From Antedon mediterranea (Eukaryota > Echinodermata > Crinoidea > Comatulida > Antedonidae), in NCBI RefSeq assembly GCF_964355755.1, contig NC_092673.1, positions 8,687,001-8,751,000 of the forward strand: DNA of 64,000 nt, read 5' to 3'. The notes under the pieces were generated by a model. It had not been told where the DNA came from. It saw only the letters and a list, made by a program, of their open reading frames with translations, and searched no databases. Each line of letters begins with the position of its first letter. Positions within the stretch are counted from its first letter, which is position 1. The translations under genes were made by a program, and so were the position numbers. Shown here piece by piece: positions 30,901 through 38,268 of this stretch.

Positions 30901-33819
30901 GTACGTAAAACATAGGATTCGTAAAATCCAGGTTGACCTTAAATTGACCCCAAATGCGTAGCTAAAAAGGCTGTCATGTTTACCTACTTTTATTCACGCT
31001 GGCCTAGCTAGATGTGAGGCCTAACTAGAAATATATGCAGGCTGTGCGATGTTTAAATAAAGTGTTATAAATAAAAAATCAATTTTCTTTTATTTTCTAT
31101 CAATAAAAACAGTCACTGCTGTAGGGAGAATGCATGTGTGTGGCTTGTCTCACAGCCTTGGCTTTGTGGTTTGTTGTTAAATCTCGCCCTCAATGTAATA
31201 CATTTCTAAAACGTCAAAATTCAGTGAACGTACAATCAGGGTACATAAAGATTGTACTGTATATAGCAGAAGTATAATATCTAGTCTGCAGACAGTACTG
31301 TTTCGATCTTATTAATATATATATATATATATGAATAACCTTTTAGCACTAATACAGTAACTACTGTTTATGCAATGTTTATGTAGTAACTGCAGTAGAA
31401 TCTTTCTATACATCAAGTTCAACATCATAATATATGTTGCATCATTCTTGCAACAGCTCTGTATAGTCTGATTGAAATCTCACAAACAAAATCGTATGGT
31501 GAACGGGCCTTTGCAATTTATGGGCCCATATCCTATGGAACATACTTCCCAGTGACATCACACAGTGTAGCTCATAAACATTTCTAAATCCCATCTAAAA
31601 ACCCATTTATTGTACCCAGCAATATGTAAAGAGCTGTGAGAACGATTATTTGTTTATTGGCGCTCTATAAAAACAAATTATTATTAATAAATATTATTAG
31701 AATTATGTTGACATGATCCCTTTGTTGAATGTAAAATTATATATTTTATTGAATTCAAAATAATTGCAAATTGATTACAAATTTATTTTCTAAATTATTC
31801 ATGAAATATCAATGTTTAATGTAAATTTCTAAATGTCAATAGGTTTAAGAACAATTCTATTAAGATTAAGTGTATTTGCAGTGATGAAATAAGAGTAACA
31901 TATAATATGGATAAAATATTCATATAGCTTGTAGGAGATTGAGTCATTCATCTTTGATAGCATAAGTAGTACAAACAAGTGCAATTTAAAAAGAAATAAT
32001 AATGTAATTTGTCATTTATTTGCACCATTTTATTTATGTGAACCATAATAACAACAAAGTTATAAAAAATATAAATGTTTTATAAAATTGTACTTTTTAT
32101 TACAGTACTGACTACATATCATATACCCACAAGTTTTACACGGGTAATTAGGTATTAAAAATACCTTCCATACTCATGCAATATGGCATTGAGTAATTTA
32201 ATTGAGAGAATTGCAATTTTTAATTTGTTGATGTTTTGTCCATCAAACAGACAATAGGGACTTTTAGAATTTCACGTCAACTACAGTATGTTGTGATATT
32301 CGCATGCACTAGGCGACTGACAGATCAACTGACAAATTTGAGCACTTGTTCATTGGCATTTTTGGGAGAGCAAACGCCCAAAATGCTAATGAACAAGTGC
32401 TCAAATTTGTCAGTTGATCTGAGTGGATGTATGATGTCATAACACTGCAGAGGTTTACCAAAATCATGGCCAAGAATGATTACTAAGAATGTAGTAAACT
32501 GTGAAAAATTGTGAATTATTGATTTTTATTGGTTATTTTCGATAAAGATTTTGGCCTGGCCGGGTCCTATCACTACAGTAGGCCGACAGCCTTCATTCAA
32601 AAGCTTAAGAATCTAGGCTAGGCCTAAGAAACATACTTAGCCTGGCCTAGCCTGTGCACTTCCACCGGCCCAGCGCAGTGGAATAGCTCCACAGACAAGC
32701 GCTACTACTAAAGATTACAAGATCAGATCCCTAGATCATTACGTCATACAATTACTGGCATGTCAACATCAATGTCAACATATGGACGTGGACTTTGTTT
32801 ACATTCACTCAAAGTCCCTATACCTCGCAGATAATTCCTTGATACAGTGTTATTTTAAATGTGTACTACATTTAAAAATAATTATACATAAAGAAAAAAA
32901 TTCCATAAATGCATAATTCACATTATTATGACATAGTATCACAGAATTTGTCTATGAAAGCAGGTGTACATTTGTACATGTTGTACTGTTTATTTTGTAG
33001 GTCGTTCGCAAGTTGCTGTTATCTCTTTGCAAGGTAGAATGTATGCTGTTGGTGGCTCTGATTCATGGTTGTGCCTTAATTCTGTTGAAATGTACAATCC
33101 AGAGAATGATGAGTGGCAGATTATCACACACATGAAATCAAACAGACGAGGAGCTGGCCTGTGTCAGTATGATGGTTAGTAACACACAAGTTTTATATTT
33201 AGCCTTATCTTGAACAGCAAAGATACCTGCCCCAGAGGATGACCGCTTCAAAAATATATTTAATACTTTCCCAAAACAATTCCGGTCATTTTGGTACTCC
33301 ATTACCCCCACCCCAGTAGAAATTTGAAACATTGCCAGTAAATTCTGTCATGTTCACTTCAACGACTAATTATATCATACAAATTAAATTCTCACAGAAC
33401 AGTTTACATAGCAATAGATTGTAACATAGTAATAGACCCAACACACCCCAATGACAACAATGGCACCACAAAAACAAACAAATTTATTTCTAATTATAGG
33501 AAAACTGTATGTTTTTGGTGGCAGTGATGGTTCTAATGTTCTGAACACCGTAGAATGCTACGATCCTGAAAATGATGAATGGACAGCAATCACAAGTATG
33601 GAGACTCCACGTGTTAACGTTGGTGTTGTAGCTATCGATGGAAAAATATATGCTGTTGGTGGCTTTGATGGCAAGAATTTTCTGAATACCATGGAATGTT
33701 ACGACCCTGAGATCAACCAGTGGACGATGCATGCCACACATATTTTCCGAAATCGAGCACGCTGTTCAACGCCCTCGCCTCCAGGATCTCCTATGAGCGA
33801 GTTAAATCTGTCCATATAA
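3708..33819 (+). CDS. IVNS1ABP: IVNS1ABP-like BTB-BACK-Kelch protein (whole gene, 10 coding exons)
   Basis: Ten exons join in frame into 1989 nt (662 residues plus stop); every junction is GT-AG and each phase fits. Order: BTB (about 15-125, with LAHRAVLSCTSPY), BACK (about 130-230), a Ser/Pro-rich linker, then six Kelch repeats (about 350-635) with GG doublets in GGYDRGE, GGSNGH, GGTSGG, GGSDSW, GGSDGS and GGFDGK. The linker motif WKVIAS and the AEIDGKLIALGGY entry into Kelch 1 match vertebrate IVNS1ABP (influenza NS1A-binding protein, 642 aa) rather than generic KLHL proteins. Known role of the family: cytosolic/nuclear Kelch adaptor that binds actin and probably cullin-3, and influences splicing and AHR signalling. 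The C-terminus runs about 20 residues past Kelch 6 (Ser/Pro-rich, ending LNLSI). The start at 3708 is chosen because it aligns with the family's N-terminus; the exon is open upstream to its acceptor, so an upstream start is possible. Exon coordinates follow as separate entries. Confidence 0.93.
4690..4845. repeat. First copy of a dispersed repeat (also at 5325-5485)
   Basis: The stretch starting GGGATTTACTCTTTCGTCGG and ending at AAGTCTTATTTC recurs almost unchanged at 5325-5485. The block contains GCTAGCTGCTTTGATC and TTGCTAGTGCGCTAT. It lies in intron 1. The same family fills 5439-6310. Confidence 0.65.
5325..6400. repeat. Complex tandem array, units of about 124-183 bp
   Basis: Six units start with GGCTACGATCGTTTT-like sequence at about 5439, 5567, 5691, 5862, 6034 and 6217. 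Each continues with TTGCTAGCGCGCTATGAAG, TTCCGGCCAACTA and CTACTGATGAGTAGG. The longer units add GAATTCCCCTTGACGTTCG and TATCGCGTATGTTTACCGGCGG. The last unit runs into CCGGCCATTCTAGGGTGT and CCATGGTGGGGC, which reappears at 38920-38985. The array is the most CpG-rich part of intron 1. Confidence 0.7.
6400..8982. other. Intron 1, 3' part: nothing recognised
   Basis: AT-rich intronic DNA with homopolymer T and A runs. No inverted repeats, coding fragments or RNA genes were recognised. Confidence 0.35.
8983..9107 (+). CDS. IVNS1ABP: IVNS1ABP coding exon 2 (end of BTB)
   Basis: 125 nt between a TTTTTTTTAG acceptor and a GTAAGT donor. It is too short and too split to appear as an isolated reading frame. 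It codes residues 88-129, including EIYKAARHLEVSRVRSAC, the A(A/R)xLxxxxVxxxC pattern at the end of BTB domains before BACK. It enters in phase 2 and leaves in phase 1, matching both neighbours. Intron 1 (3971-8982) is 5.0 kb. Confidence 0.92.
9416..9540 (+). CDS. IVNS1ABP: IVNS1ABP coding exon 3 (start of BACK)
   Basis: 125 nt, acceptor ATTAG at 9411-9415 and donor GTAAGC at 9541. It codes residues 130-171 starting GMRLFAEAQ, the usual BACK opening (N/G-x-x-x-F-A-E/S), and ends at LPRLQ, the position where human IVNS1ABP has LPRLK. Intron 2 is only 308 nt. The exon ends exactly on a codon boundary. Confidence 0.92.
9660..10735. mobile_element. hAT-like non-autonomous element in intron 3
   Basis: The 7-bp direct repeat ATTCTAG flanks it (9653-9659 and 10736-10742; an eighth base differs). 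The inner ends are inverted: TTTGGCCAAAAAAAAAA at the left and CTTTTGGCCGT at the right, with the run TTTTTTTCTTTTGGCC. Length is 1076 bp with no transposase. Target length and layout fit hAT, but the class is inferred. The interior holds a CpG-rich patch around 10120-10200 (ATCGATCGAGG). Confidence 0.55.
10743..13194. other. Intron 3, 3' part: microsatellite and a short dispersed repeat
   Basis: Mostly AT-rich filler. A (TA)n run of about 22 bp sits at 12571-12592, directly next to GATCGAAACAGTACTGTCTG at 12543-12562. The same pair recurs inverted at 30595-30635 and 31286-31330. Weak complementary blocks containing GTGATCATTT occur near 10910 and 12148. Confidence 0.45.
13195..13317 (+). CDS. 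IVNS1ABP: IVNS1ABP coding exon 4 (BACK)
   Basis: 123 nt, phase 0 at both ends, acceptor TTTTAG and donor GTATGT. It codes residues 172-212, with VIFEMALDWTRRTV corresponding to the BACK helix that carries a conserved Trp. An internal GTAAGT (in GCTTGTGTAAGTGACC near 13226) is a perfect donor consensus that the full-length message must skip. Confidence 0.9.
14075..14348 (+). CDS. IVNS1ABP: IVNS1ABP coding exon 5 (end of BACK, linker)
   Basis: 274 nt, acceptor ATAG at 14071-14074, donor GTAAGC at 14349. It codes VQTLLLTEGNLLKDV, matching the human VQTLYYSADHKLLDG segment, then an Asn/Ser-rich low-conservation linker, and near its end NKWKVIAS, equivalent to human HEWKIVAS. It leaves in phase 1. 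Confidence 0.92.
14828..15499. mobile_element. MITE family A, copy 1 (CCGTACTGACGCGGG TIRs)
   Basis: Inverted ends CCGTACTGACGCGGGTATAA with TA on each side (14826-14827, 15500-15501). 672 bp, no coding capacity. The subterminal GGGTGGGCTTATACCCGAG motif is repeated. The right third matches the inverted copy at 18648-19062. Confidence 0.75.
15525..16274. mobile_element. MITE family B (CCGTATATTTCGGTG TIRs)
   Basis: Inverted ends CCGTATATTTCGGTGTATAA with TA at 15523-15524 and 16275-16276. 750 bp, non-coding, with inner repeats of GTATAAGNCGCACC. It lies 23 bp from MITE A copy 1. Confidence 0.75.
16471..18645. other. Intron 5 filler; a weak tRNA-like SINE trace near 17120
   Basis: AT-rich. 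Around 17110-17175 a stretch with GGTCTGTGTATGG and GAGTTCAAATCTAG has the spacing of RNA polymerase III boxes in a decayed tRNA-derived SINE; support is weak. Nothing else was recognised. Confidence 0.3.
18648..19062. mobile_element. MITE family A, copy 2 (inverted relative to copy 1)
   Basis: Ends CCGTACTGACACGGGTATAA and ACATGTCAGTACGG, TA on each side (18646-18647, 19063-19064). The left part (CCCACCCCCGACTTTT, ATGAGGCACTCTGGTATAAG) is the complement of 15400-15470 in copy 1. 415 bp, so it is an internally deleted relative. Confidence 0.75.
19790..19935 (+). pseudogene. LINE reverse-transcriptase 3' end remnant (short)
   Basis: In one frame it reads HFFETKLPEHVKSANSLNSF followed by KSNLKRSL. 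This is the layout of the last part of many non-LTR retrotransposon ORF2 proteins (LP-x-H/I, A-x-SLNSFK, LK). No other part of the element remains. Judged from motif order alone. Confidence 0.4.
20502..20714 (+). CDS. IVNS1ABP: IVNS1ABP coding exon 6 (linker to Kelch 1)
   Basis: 213 nt, acceptor TTTTTTAG, donor GTAAGT, phase 1 at both ends. It codes VAVALLNGIL (human LCLAVLDGIF), a Ser/Pro-rich stretch (TPRSSPSPRMHR) and AIGTAEIDGKLIALG, the first strand of Kelch 1. The flanking introns 5 (6.15 kb) and 6 (8.16 kb) are the largest of the gene and hold most of its transposons. Confidence 0.93.
20908..21376. repeat. 43-bp minisatellite, 11 copies
   Basis: Unit GTCTTTTTAGCTAGGCTGCA... starts at 20908, 20951, 20995 (after one extra C), 21038, 21081, 21124, 21167, 21210, 21253, 21296 and 21339 (last copy cut short). 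Copies differ at few positions, and the last four or five are nearly identical. It begins 194 bp after exon 6. Confidence 0.9.
21523..21625 (-). repeat. tRNA-derived SINE head
   Basis: On the minus strand GTGGCACAGTGTGTTGGAC resembles a pol III A box, and GGGTTCGAATCC is a perfect B box about 30 nt further on. No acceptor stem can be formed, so it is a SINE head and not a tRNA gene. The A-box part resembles the 38-bp repeat before the SINE at 43.6 kb. Confidence 0.5.
21630..22660. other. Intron 6 AT-rich filler
   Basis: Low-complexity A/T sequence (about 22080-22400 is rich in ATA/AAAATA). Nothing recognisable. Confidence 0.35.
22665..23223 (+). mobile_element. Penelope-like element remnant between perfect inverted 90-bp arms
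   Basis: The arms 22665-22754 and 23134-23223 are exact inverted copies over 90 bp. Between them the plus strand codes FKTRIKEHKKDVEE, then about 100 residues with SAITDHMTTHNH, NWDKIEIL, KRKIKESISIRK, NRDEGAHQLSHIYD and a stop near 23119. This is the C-terminal end of the GIY-YIG endonuclease region in Penelope-like elements (established family knowledge). The reverse transcriptase is absent. Inverted terminal copies are known for Penelope insertions. The identical arms suggest a fairly recent event or conversion. Confidence 0.6.
23225..25640. other. Intron 6 stretch with AGGCCTA-rich patch and a tRNA-like fragment
   Basis: Non-coding. AGGCCTA/CTAG-type sequence occurs around 24480-24560. 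From 24950 to 25400 there is a repeat-like stretch (AAAATGGCCGCCAAAATTC, TTTGCATATTAATTTGCATA, AAGGTCATAGGTCAAGGTCA). At about 25440-25510 the minus strand has GGTTCAAGTCC, a perfect pol III B box, with a possible A box upstream, followed by poly(T): a SINE-like head. Confidence 0.4.
25644..26042. repeat. 64-bp inverted repeat around the start of the CXC-family pseudogene
   Basis: 25644-25707 and 25979-26042 are near-perfect inverted copies (CCCTCATTTATTGACCCCTA at the left end, complement at the right). The left arm contains the coding remnant GMMQMLQHHG and the right arm is its reverse complement inserted into the same pseudogene. This is an inverted duplication breaking the gene. Confidence 0.75.
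25654..27762 (+). pseudogene. Decayed copy of a multicopy CXC-domain gene of unknown function
   Basis: Coding remnants in changing frames: GQSLITFLPMIDLHPSD, VTPILTFDQPLYWKAL and HIVLRLG (25654-25925); LLEVVYAGNAVRHMLTGKAV (about 26075); LVWVLSMPTC (about 26640); SLFNIANGMAAQEGV, VMVDPQLLFQRL (26790-27025); LDGGALIHRVPWPRGSTF, YVTQKYGRAAIVFDGY (27190-27320); and a Cys-rich end with CCGCKTQCNTKRCTC (27630-27700). From memory, this order belongs to a large family of about 1000-residue proteins found in many copies in cnidarians, echinoderms and fish, with a nuclease-like middle and a tesmin-like CXC end; no function is established. Here stops, frameshifts and at least two internal deletions remove the middle. 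It lies within intron 6 on the gene's strand. Confidence 0.55.
27780..28872. other. Intron 6, 3' end: nothing recognised
   Basis: AT-rich sequence up to the acceptor of exon 7. No repeats or coding fragments recognised. Confidence 0.35.
28875..29120 (+). CDS. IVNS1ABP: IVNS1ABP coding exon 7 (Kelch 1-2)
   Basis: 246 nt, acceptor TTTAAG at 28874, donor GTTAGC at 29121, phase 1 at both ends. It codes the rest of Kelch 1 (GGYDRGECRNTVEMYDP, with W at NQWASL) and Kelch 2 (VYAVGGSNGHAELKQCEVFD, W in NKWKRI). The donor is GTTAG rather than GTAAG, which is weaker but the frame requires it. Confidence 0.93.
29370..29513. mobile_element. Small MITE-like inverted repeat (about 140 bp) in intron 7
   Basis: The left CCGTATATCTTCCAGTATAA with TCCCA and the right end GGGATTATT...GGATATTATACGG are complementary with gaps. 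The outermost bases CCGTATA resemble those of MITE family B. The arms are imperfect, so this is a tentative call. Confidence 0.4.
29747..29872 (+). CDS. IVNS1ABP: IVNS1ABP coding exon 8 (Kelch 3)
   Basis: 126 nt, acceptor TTTTAAG, donor GTAAGT, phase 1 at both ends. It codes one Kelch blade: LFVVGGTSGGKGLRTCEVYD followed by the conserved Trp in NAWSFI. Intron 7 is 626 nt. Confidence 0.93.
30475..30520 (+). repeat. SINE-like fragment with pol III B box
   Basis: GGTCTGGGTTCAAATCTCG contains a B-box-like GGTTCAAATC in a tRNA T-arm setting. Upstream parts are too decayed to align. A short trace only. Confidence 0.3.
30595..31335. repeat. Pair of CTGCAGACAGTACTGT repeats with (TA)n, and a pogo-like end
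   Basis: CTGCAGACAGTACTGTT then GATCTTATTA occurs at about 30611 and 31289 in the same orientation, each next to a TA run; the inverted form is at 12543. Between them, at 30857, ACAGTAGAACCTTTATTTTA starts a block with two further ACGTAAAA copies. This resembles the CAGTAGAACC ends of pogo/Tigger elements. A related end lies at about 43020-43065 on the minus strand. Confidence 0.45.
31484..31690 (+). pseudogene. 3' end of a LINE: ORF2 tail plus 3' UTR
   Basis: One frame gives KSYGERAFAIYGPI, SYGTYFP, then after a stop KNPFIV. This matches the usual SYGxRAFxxxGPxLWNxLP ... FKxxLKTxLF end of CR1/L2-like reverse-transcriptase proteins. The downstream tail GTAAAGAGCTGTGAGAACG ... GGCGCTCTATAAAAAC ... 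TTATTATT is the LINE/SINE type of 3' end, similar to the tail of the SINE at 43.8 kb. Confidence 0.55.
32257..32818. mobile_element. 562-bp MITE with internal long hairpin
   Basis: Ends GGGACTTT and AAAGTCCC with TA on each side (32255-32256, 32819-32820). Short TIRs, no coding capacity. It contains the hairpin at 32322-32420 and an AGGCCTA patch near 32615. It lies in intron 8. Confidence 0.5.
32322..32420. repeat. Near-perfect 45-bp hairpin
   Basis: The left arm starts AGATCAACTGACAAATTTGA and the right arm is its complement ending at 32420. Over about 45 bp there is one mismatch and a one-base length difference, with a loop of about 9 nt. It would be transcribed as part of intron 8. It has the size of a small-RNA precursor but may only be a young MITE palindrome. 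Confidence 0.85.
33001..33174 (+). CDS. IVNS1ABP: IVNS1ABP coding exon 9 (Kelch 4)
   Basis: 174 nt, acceptor TTTTGTAG ending at 33000, donor GTTAGT, phase 1 at both ends. It codes RMYAVGGSDSWLCLNSVEMY and NDEWQIITHM, equal to the human repeat with GGAESWNCLNTVERY. The shared SW-CLN signature at this position supports orthology with IVNS1ABP. Confidence 0.94.
33500..33819 (+). CDS. IVNS1ABP: IVNS1ABP coding exon 10 (Kelch 5-6, stop)
   Basis: 320 nt from the acceptor ATTATAG to the stop TAA at 33817-33819. It codes Kelch 5 (LYVFGGSDGSNVLNTVECYD) and Kelch 6 (IYAVGGFDGKNFLNTMECYD). A tail rich in Arg, Ser and Pro (STPSPPGSP) follows; the human protein ends soon after Kelch 6. Intron 9 is 325 nt. 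Confidence 0.94.
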
Positions 33820-36800
33820 AGATTTTATGTGATATAACCATATTTTGTGTTGGTTACAAATACACCCCTGTCTGATGTGGTCTATTAAAGTAAGGCATAT
33901 AAATAGCTTGAATGAAAATGCAGTTCAATATAGTTTAGATAAAAAGAAATTTATACTTTAAGTTGAGGATTGAGAAGTGCTAGTAAATGTAAAATGATTA
34001 CCTAATTGAAAGTAACAGCAGTTTATCCCTTACAGTTTATAATCAGTATTTCATGTTTCCTTCGATGTTTCCAAGATTTGGTGTCTTTTTTTTTGTCTTG
34101 AAAGCAAAATGAACTGTTGTAGTTCTCTGTATGCCCAGTGGTATATTTATTAATGTTGTTTCATATACCACCTCTAGTGAAATATTTTCTAATTCATTTA
34201 GGTTTTAAACAACAGGATAATTAGCATTGTTTTTACAGTGTACTGTACATGCCCAAAAGCCAAAAGGATTTGATCATGTGTCTAGTTTGTTTTTGTACAA
34301 TCCTAATCTGTTCAAGCTCATGGCATTGGATAAGAATTCAAAGTGTTTACTTTCCCATCTAGCACTTAAAATGGACATTTTTTCAAAATCACTGATGCGT
34401 CAAGAAGTGGCATTCATCCTCTCCGATTCCTGTTGTGTCTGTTGATTGGCTGTTGTAAATATCACTGAAGCATCAAGATAAGCTTTATGATCATACAGTG
34501 AGTGCGACTTCTGGGTATCTGGAGATAGCATAGTCCTTTAATGGAACCCAAGAACTTGCCACTCAAAAACGTGCATCAAAGAATAATAACTACTTACCTA
34601 ATGTGATGTTTGACATGGACTACAATTATTGGTATTACATCGATAGTTTTGGCATGGAAACATACAGCTTTATTAACTTAATGAAATCAAAGGCAAATTA
34701 CCTGAAAAAATGACAATGCTGTGGGTATCAGTTGCTGGATCTCAATGAATTTATAAAATACAAGCAACAGCAATGCAAGTCAAAACAAAAGTAAAACAGG
34801 CAGAGCTTTCAGGCAACAAATGATGACATTTTAGAAATAAATAATTATTAAAATATATAAAAAATATGAATACACAATTTGGGCTCAAGAGCAAATTAAT
34901 ATGTGGTCATATTTTGAAGAATTTAAATTTTTGGACTGAAAGTAAAAATTAGTCCAGGGAAATGTTTGACAGATCTATGTTAATTGCCAGAAATACAGTA
35001 TTTTGTCAAAAAATGATATATTTAGGAACCATTTTTTAATTTGGGTTTATTTTCAATACAACATATCTTGGTTTAAAAAAAGCAAAATGTATTTTGAACT
35101 AATGCCCTTAGAGTATATTTTTGATAACAATGTTTGTTTTTATCTTAATTTCTAGGTTTTTAGCTGCAAACAGTGAGCCTTGACTTTGAAAATGAAATAG
35201 AATGTTTAATTATTTGAAGTAATTGAAATTCATTCAACTTGTTATTAATCCAATTTCTAAGCTTGAATTAAAAACACAAAAAATGTGTCTCTGTTTAACG
35301 TAAATTTTACAGAATTTTGAAATCATAAAATCAGAATAACTTTATTTTTTTATATTATGTGTATGATCTAAAATGTTACTTCAAGAAATAGTTTGGCAAA
35401 AAATAATGTTCAAAACAGTATTTAAAATTCATTATGGAAATATTAAGATCAAATAAATATGAAATAAAATAGTGTAGTAAGACAATTCAGAGGTTGAGTT
35501 AAAACATATTACGTGCTGGAACTACTGTGCATCAAATAAGGATTTTTATGATGTTGTCTTTTCTACCTGAAAAAATGGTAGTTTTATTTGGTTTTTTTTT
35601 ATTAATAATTAAAGATGTATTGTACCCCAAAAACATGAACAATGAAATTACTAAAATCATACTCAGGCCATCTTCTGTAGAAAAAACCCCCAAAAAGCAA
35701 TGTTTTCACTTATAACAAGACAAAATAAATGGTTACATTCAATCAAAAACCCATTGACTTCAAGTCAATTTGATTATTTATTTACATTGAATTAGTTTTT
35801 TCAGGTACGGTAAATAATTTTTTTTTTGTTATCAAATGTTTGGTCATAGTGAATTATTACAGTATATGGCATATTCAACAACAATTTAAAAAGTGGGTGT
35901 TTTTTTAGGGGACAATATATTTTTAATGTGAAATGAAAATTGCATAGAAATAAAATACTGTAATATGGAAAACAATTTGACATTCCGAATAAAACAATGT
36001 ATAAGATAGAACCTTTATTATATTCATGGACCTATAAATACAGTTTTAGATCTATGATATAATGATGCTACTGGATATATAAACATTGTTAACCTTTATT
36101 ATTTTGCTACATAAACATCACAATAGATATACAGTAGTAGCAAAGTATGGTATTTTGTTAATTAATTGCCAAACTGTAATGTAATTTAGGACAATTGGTT
36201 TATGCTGTTTTGATGACTGTATATATTTGTATATCTTGAGGGAGGTACTGGTTGAGTTTGTATAGCATTGTTAGAGTTTTCACACCAAGTGGTTGTATTG
36301 TTTAGTCACAAGAAAGAAAGAAAGTTGCAAAGTATGATTGAATGTTCATTCAAGTGTCTAATTTAAATTTATGTATTTGTTATTTTTATTTGATTTGTTG
36401 TATATTATGTGCAAAAATCTAGATATGTTAGGTGCTCTTATTATTTTATGATTTTCTGATTGTAGTGTTAATATTTTTGTTATGAATTTGAGTGAGGTTT
36501 TGAAAGAAATGCGAGATTAGTGAAAGGATCATTTATATATGCCTAGTTGTTTATTACAGCTTATCACTGTTGTCCACACCTACCCATGTGTTGTCCACAA
36601 GGCATGTCAAGTTTTAGAAATGGATATCTGAGGTATAAATGCCAAAGTGCTATTATAAGCGTTTATTCCAATGACTGATAGACAGTAGAGTGCCTCTATT
36701 TCCTTCAGGAGGATTCTGATGCAAGTCGTTAGAATTTAACACATTTTTTTTAAATGATCTATTTGTATTGTAATGTGTCATTGAAACAAGAAATTACATA

Positions 36801-37155
36801 TATATATATACATAATAAAACTTGTTGATCAAGTTTTATTCTCCTCCAGCATATCAAATGTGTGAATGCAGCAAGTTTTCATCAAAGAGCAAACATATGT
36901 GATGTAAAAAAGGCAACTACAGTAGTAGATAATAAAATAGTAGTGTACATTCTGTTGTCATGCAATGTTGGGCAAATTTTGAACTAAACAAACAAACATT
37001 CTAGAATATTTGCAATATTTCTAATAGATTAATAGGAAATGGTATCGTATTCAAACATTGGAAATTTATGCTTTGTACTTTAGCAGAAAGTTTCAGTAAA
37101 ATTTCATGTTAGTTTATTTCTGAAGTGAAAAATAAAGAAATTAAAAATTATGGAA
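33820..37155 (+). other. IVNS1ABP: Probable long 3' UTR of IVNS1ABP
   Basis: After the stop there is AT-rich DNA without inverted-repeat elements or recognisable genes, unlike the introns. Several AATAAA hexamers occur (for example near 35452 and 35723), and the last strong one is at 37131. The vertebrate orthologue also has a long 3' UTR. The true end needs transcript data. A segment at about 34693-34753 is shared with 51092-51140. Confidence 0.45.
37131..37136 (+). terminator. Candidate poly(A) signal AATAAA for IVNS1ABP
   Basis: AATAAA followed by a T/G-rich stretch (TTTTTGTTTACTTTGTAGTG) about 20-40 nt downstream, the normal layout of a cleavage site. It is the last such signal before the intergenic repeats begin. 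Earlier hexamers could give shorter messages. Confidence 0.4.
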
Positions 37156-38268
37156 TAGTTTTTGTTTACTTTGTAGTGCCAAATATTATTATATGGACCC
37201 TTTTTTCCTTTTTTTGAAAATCTGGTAAAGGTTTGGGGTGATATTGTTTATATAGCACCCTCTATAATTTTGTAATTTATCTCGTGATGATTTCTGCCCG
37301 AGACCTTGAGGAATACACGTTCCACCTGCTAGCTATGATGTATTCTCATTATCTATAAATAAATTTACATAAGAGAAAAATTTGGTAAATCATGCATATA
37401 CTTCTAGAATTTCTAGAATTTTTACTCGATGGTATATAAAGTTGGTTCATATGTTCGGCACTGATTTTAACCACCTAATTAAGTTGAGTTAGATAATTAT
37501 TTATGGTTCAACGATTTTCCCCCAGTAGGGGTGTTTCCGATTGTGGTATACACTGTCTAATGGATGTCGATGCTAAAAAATACCTGCACACAATCTGCAA
37601 TCATACGAGGATGGTTCACATTTACGATAATTGTTTTTAATAGCTGAAAAGTGGTTTTAACAGCTCGACTACAACATCATAATGTTGAAGACAAGCCAGT
37701 TTTTTTATAAACATACTATTTTGATAGATTTAATATACGTTTATACAAACATACTGTTTGGCGATGAATGGAACATTATAATTATTTAGTATATAACGTA
37801 TAACATATACAAGTAGGTAAATTTATGAACCCTTGGGGGATAAACATAAAAACTTTGACAATAAATACATAAAGCATTTTTTTGTGGCCATTTGACTGTG
37901 GGTACTGTTTAAACACATAGGCCTAGTTATACAAATAAATTACTGACAGTTGCTTCTCAACATTAATTGTATTAATTAATAATAACAAATATAAACCTCA
38001 TAGTGGTGTATTGTTACCAGGAAGGTATAAAACCTCTGGTTACATTTCAATTCAGTTTCAATAAAGTATTAAATCACAAATGTTTTACTGTATTTAGTGG
38101 TATATTATTTATAAAACATAAAAACAAATATGTCGTTGCGGATAAAGAATATAGTTTAATTTCGTTCCTCTTTGCACCCATCCTCTTCATAATCACAATT
38201 GTCCGGGTGCTAATTTTAGTTGACTACATAAACCGTGTCTATTTATTCGTAGTCCTGTGGTACGTACA
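37156..38268. other. Intergenic sequence, nothing recognised
   Basis: AT-rich DNA between the IVNS1ABP poly(A) candidate and the hAT-like element. The frame 38003-38335 runs into that element and looks accidental. Confidence 0.35.
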
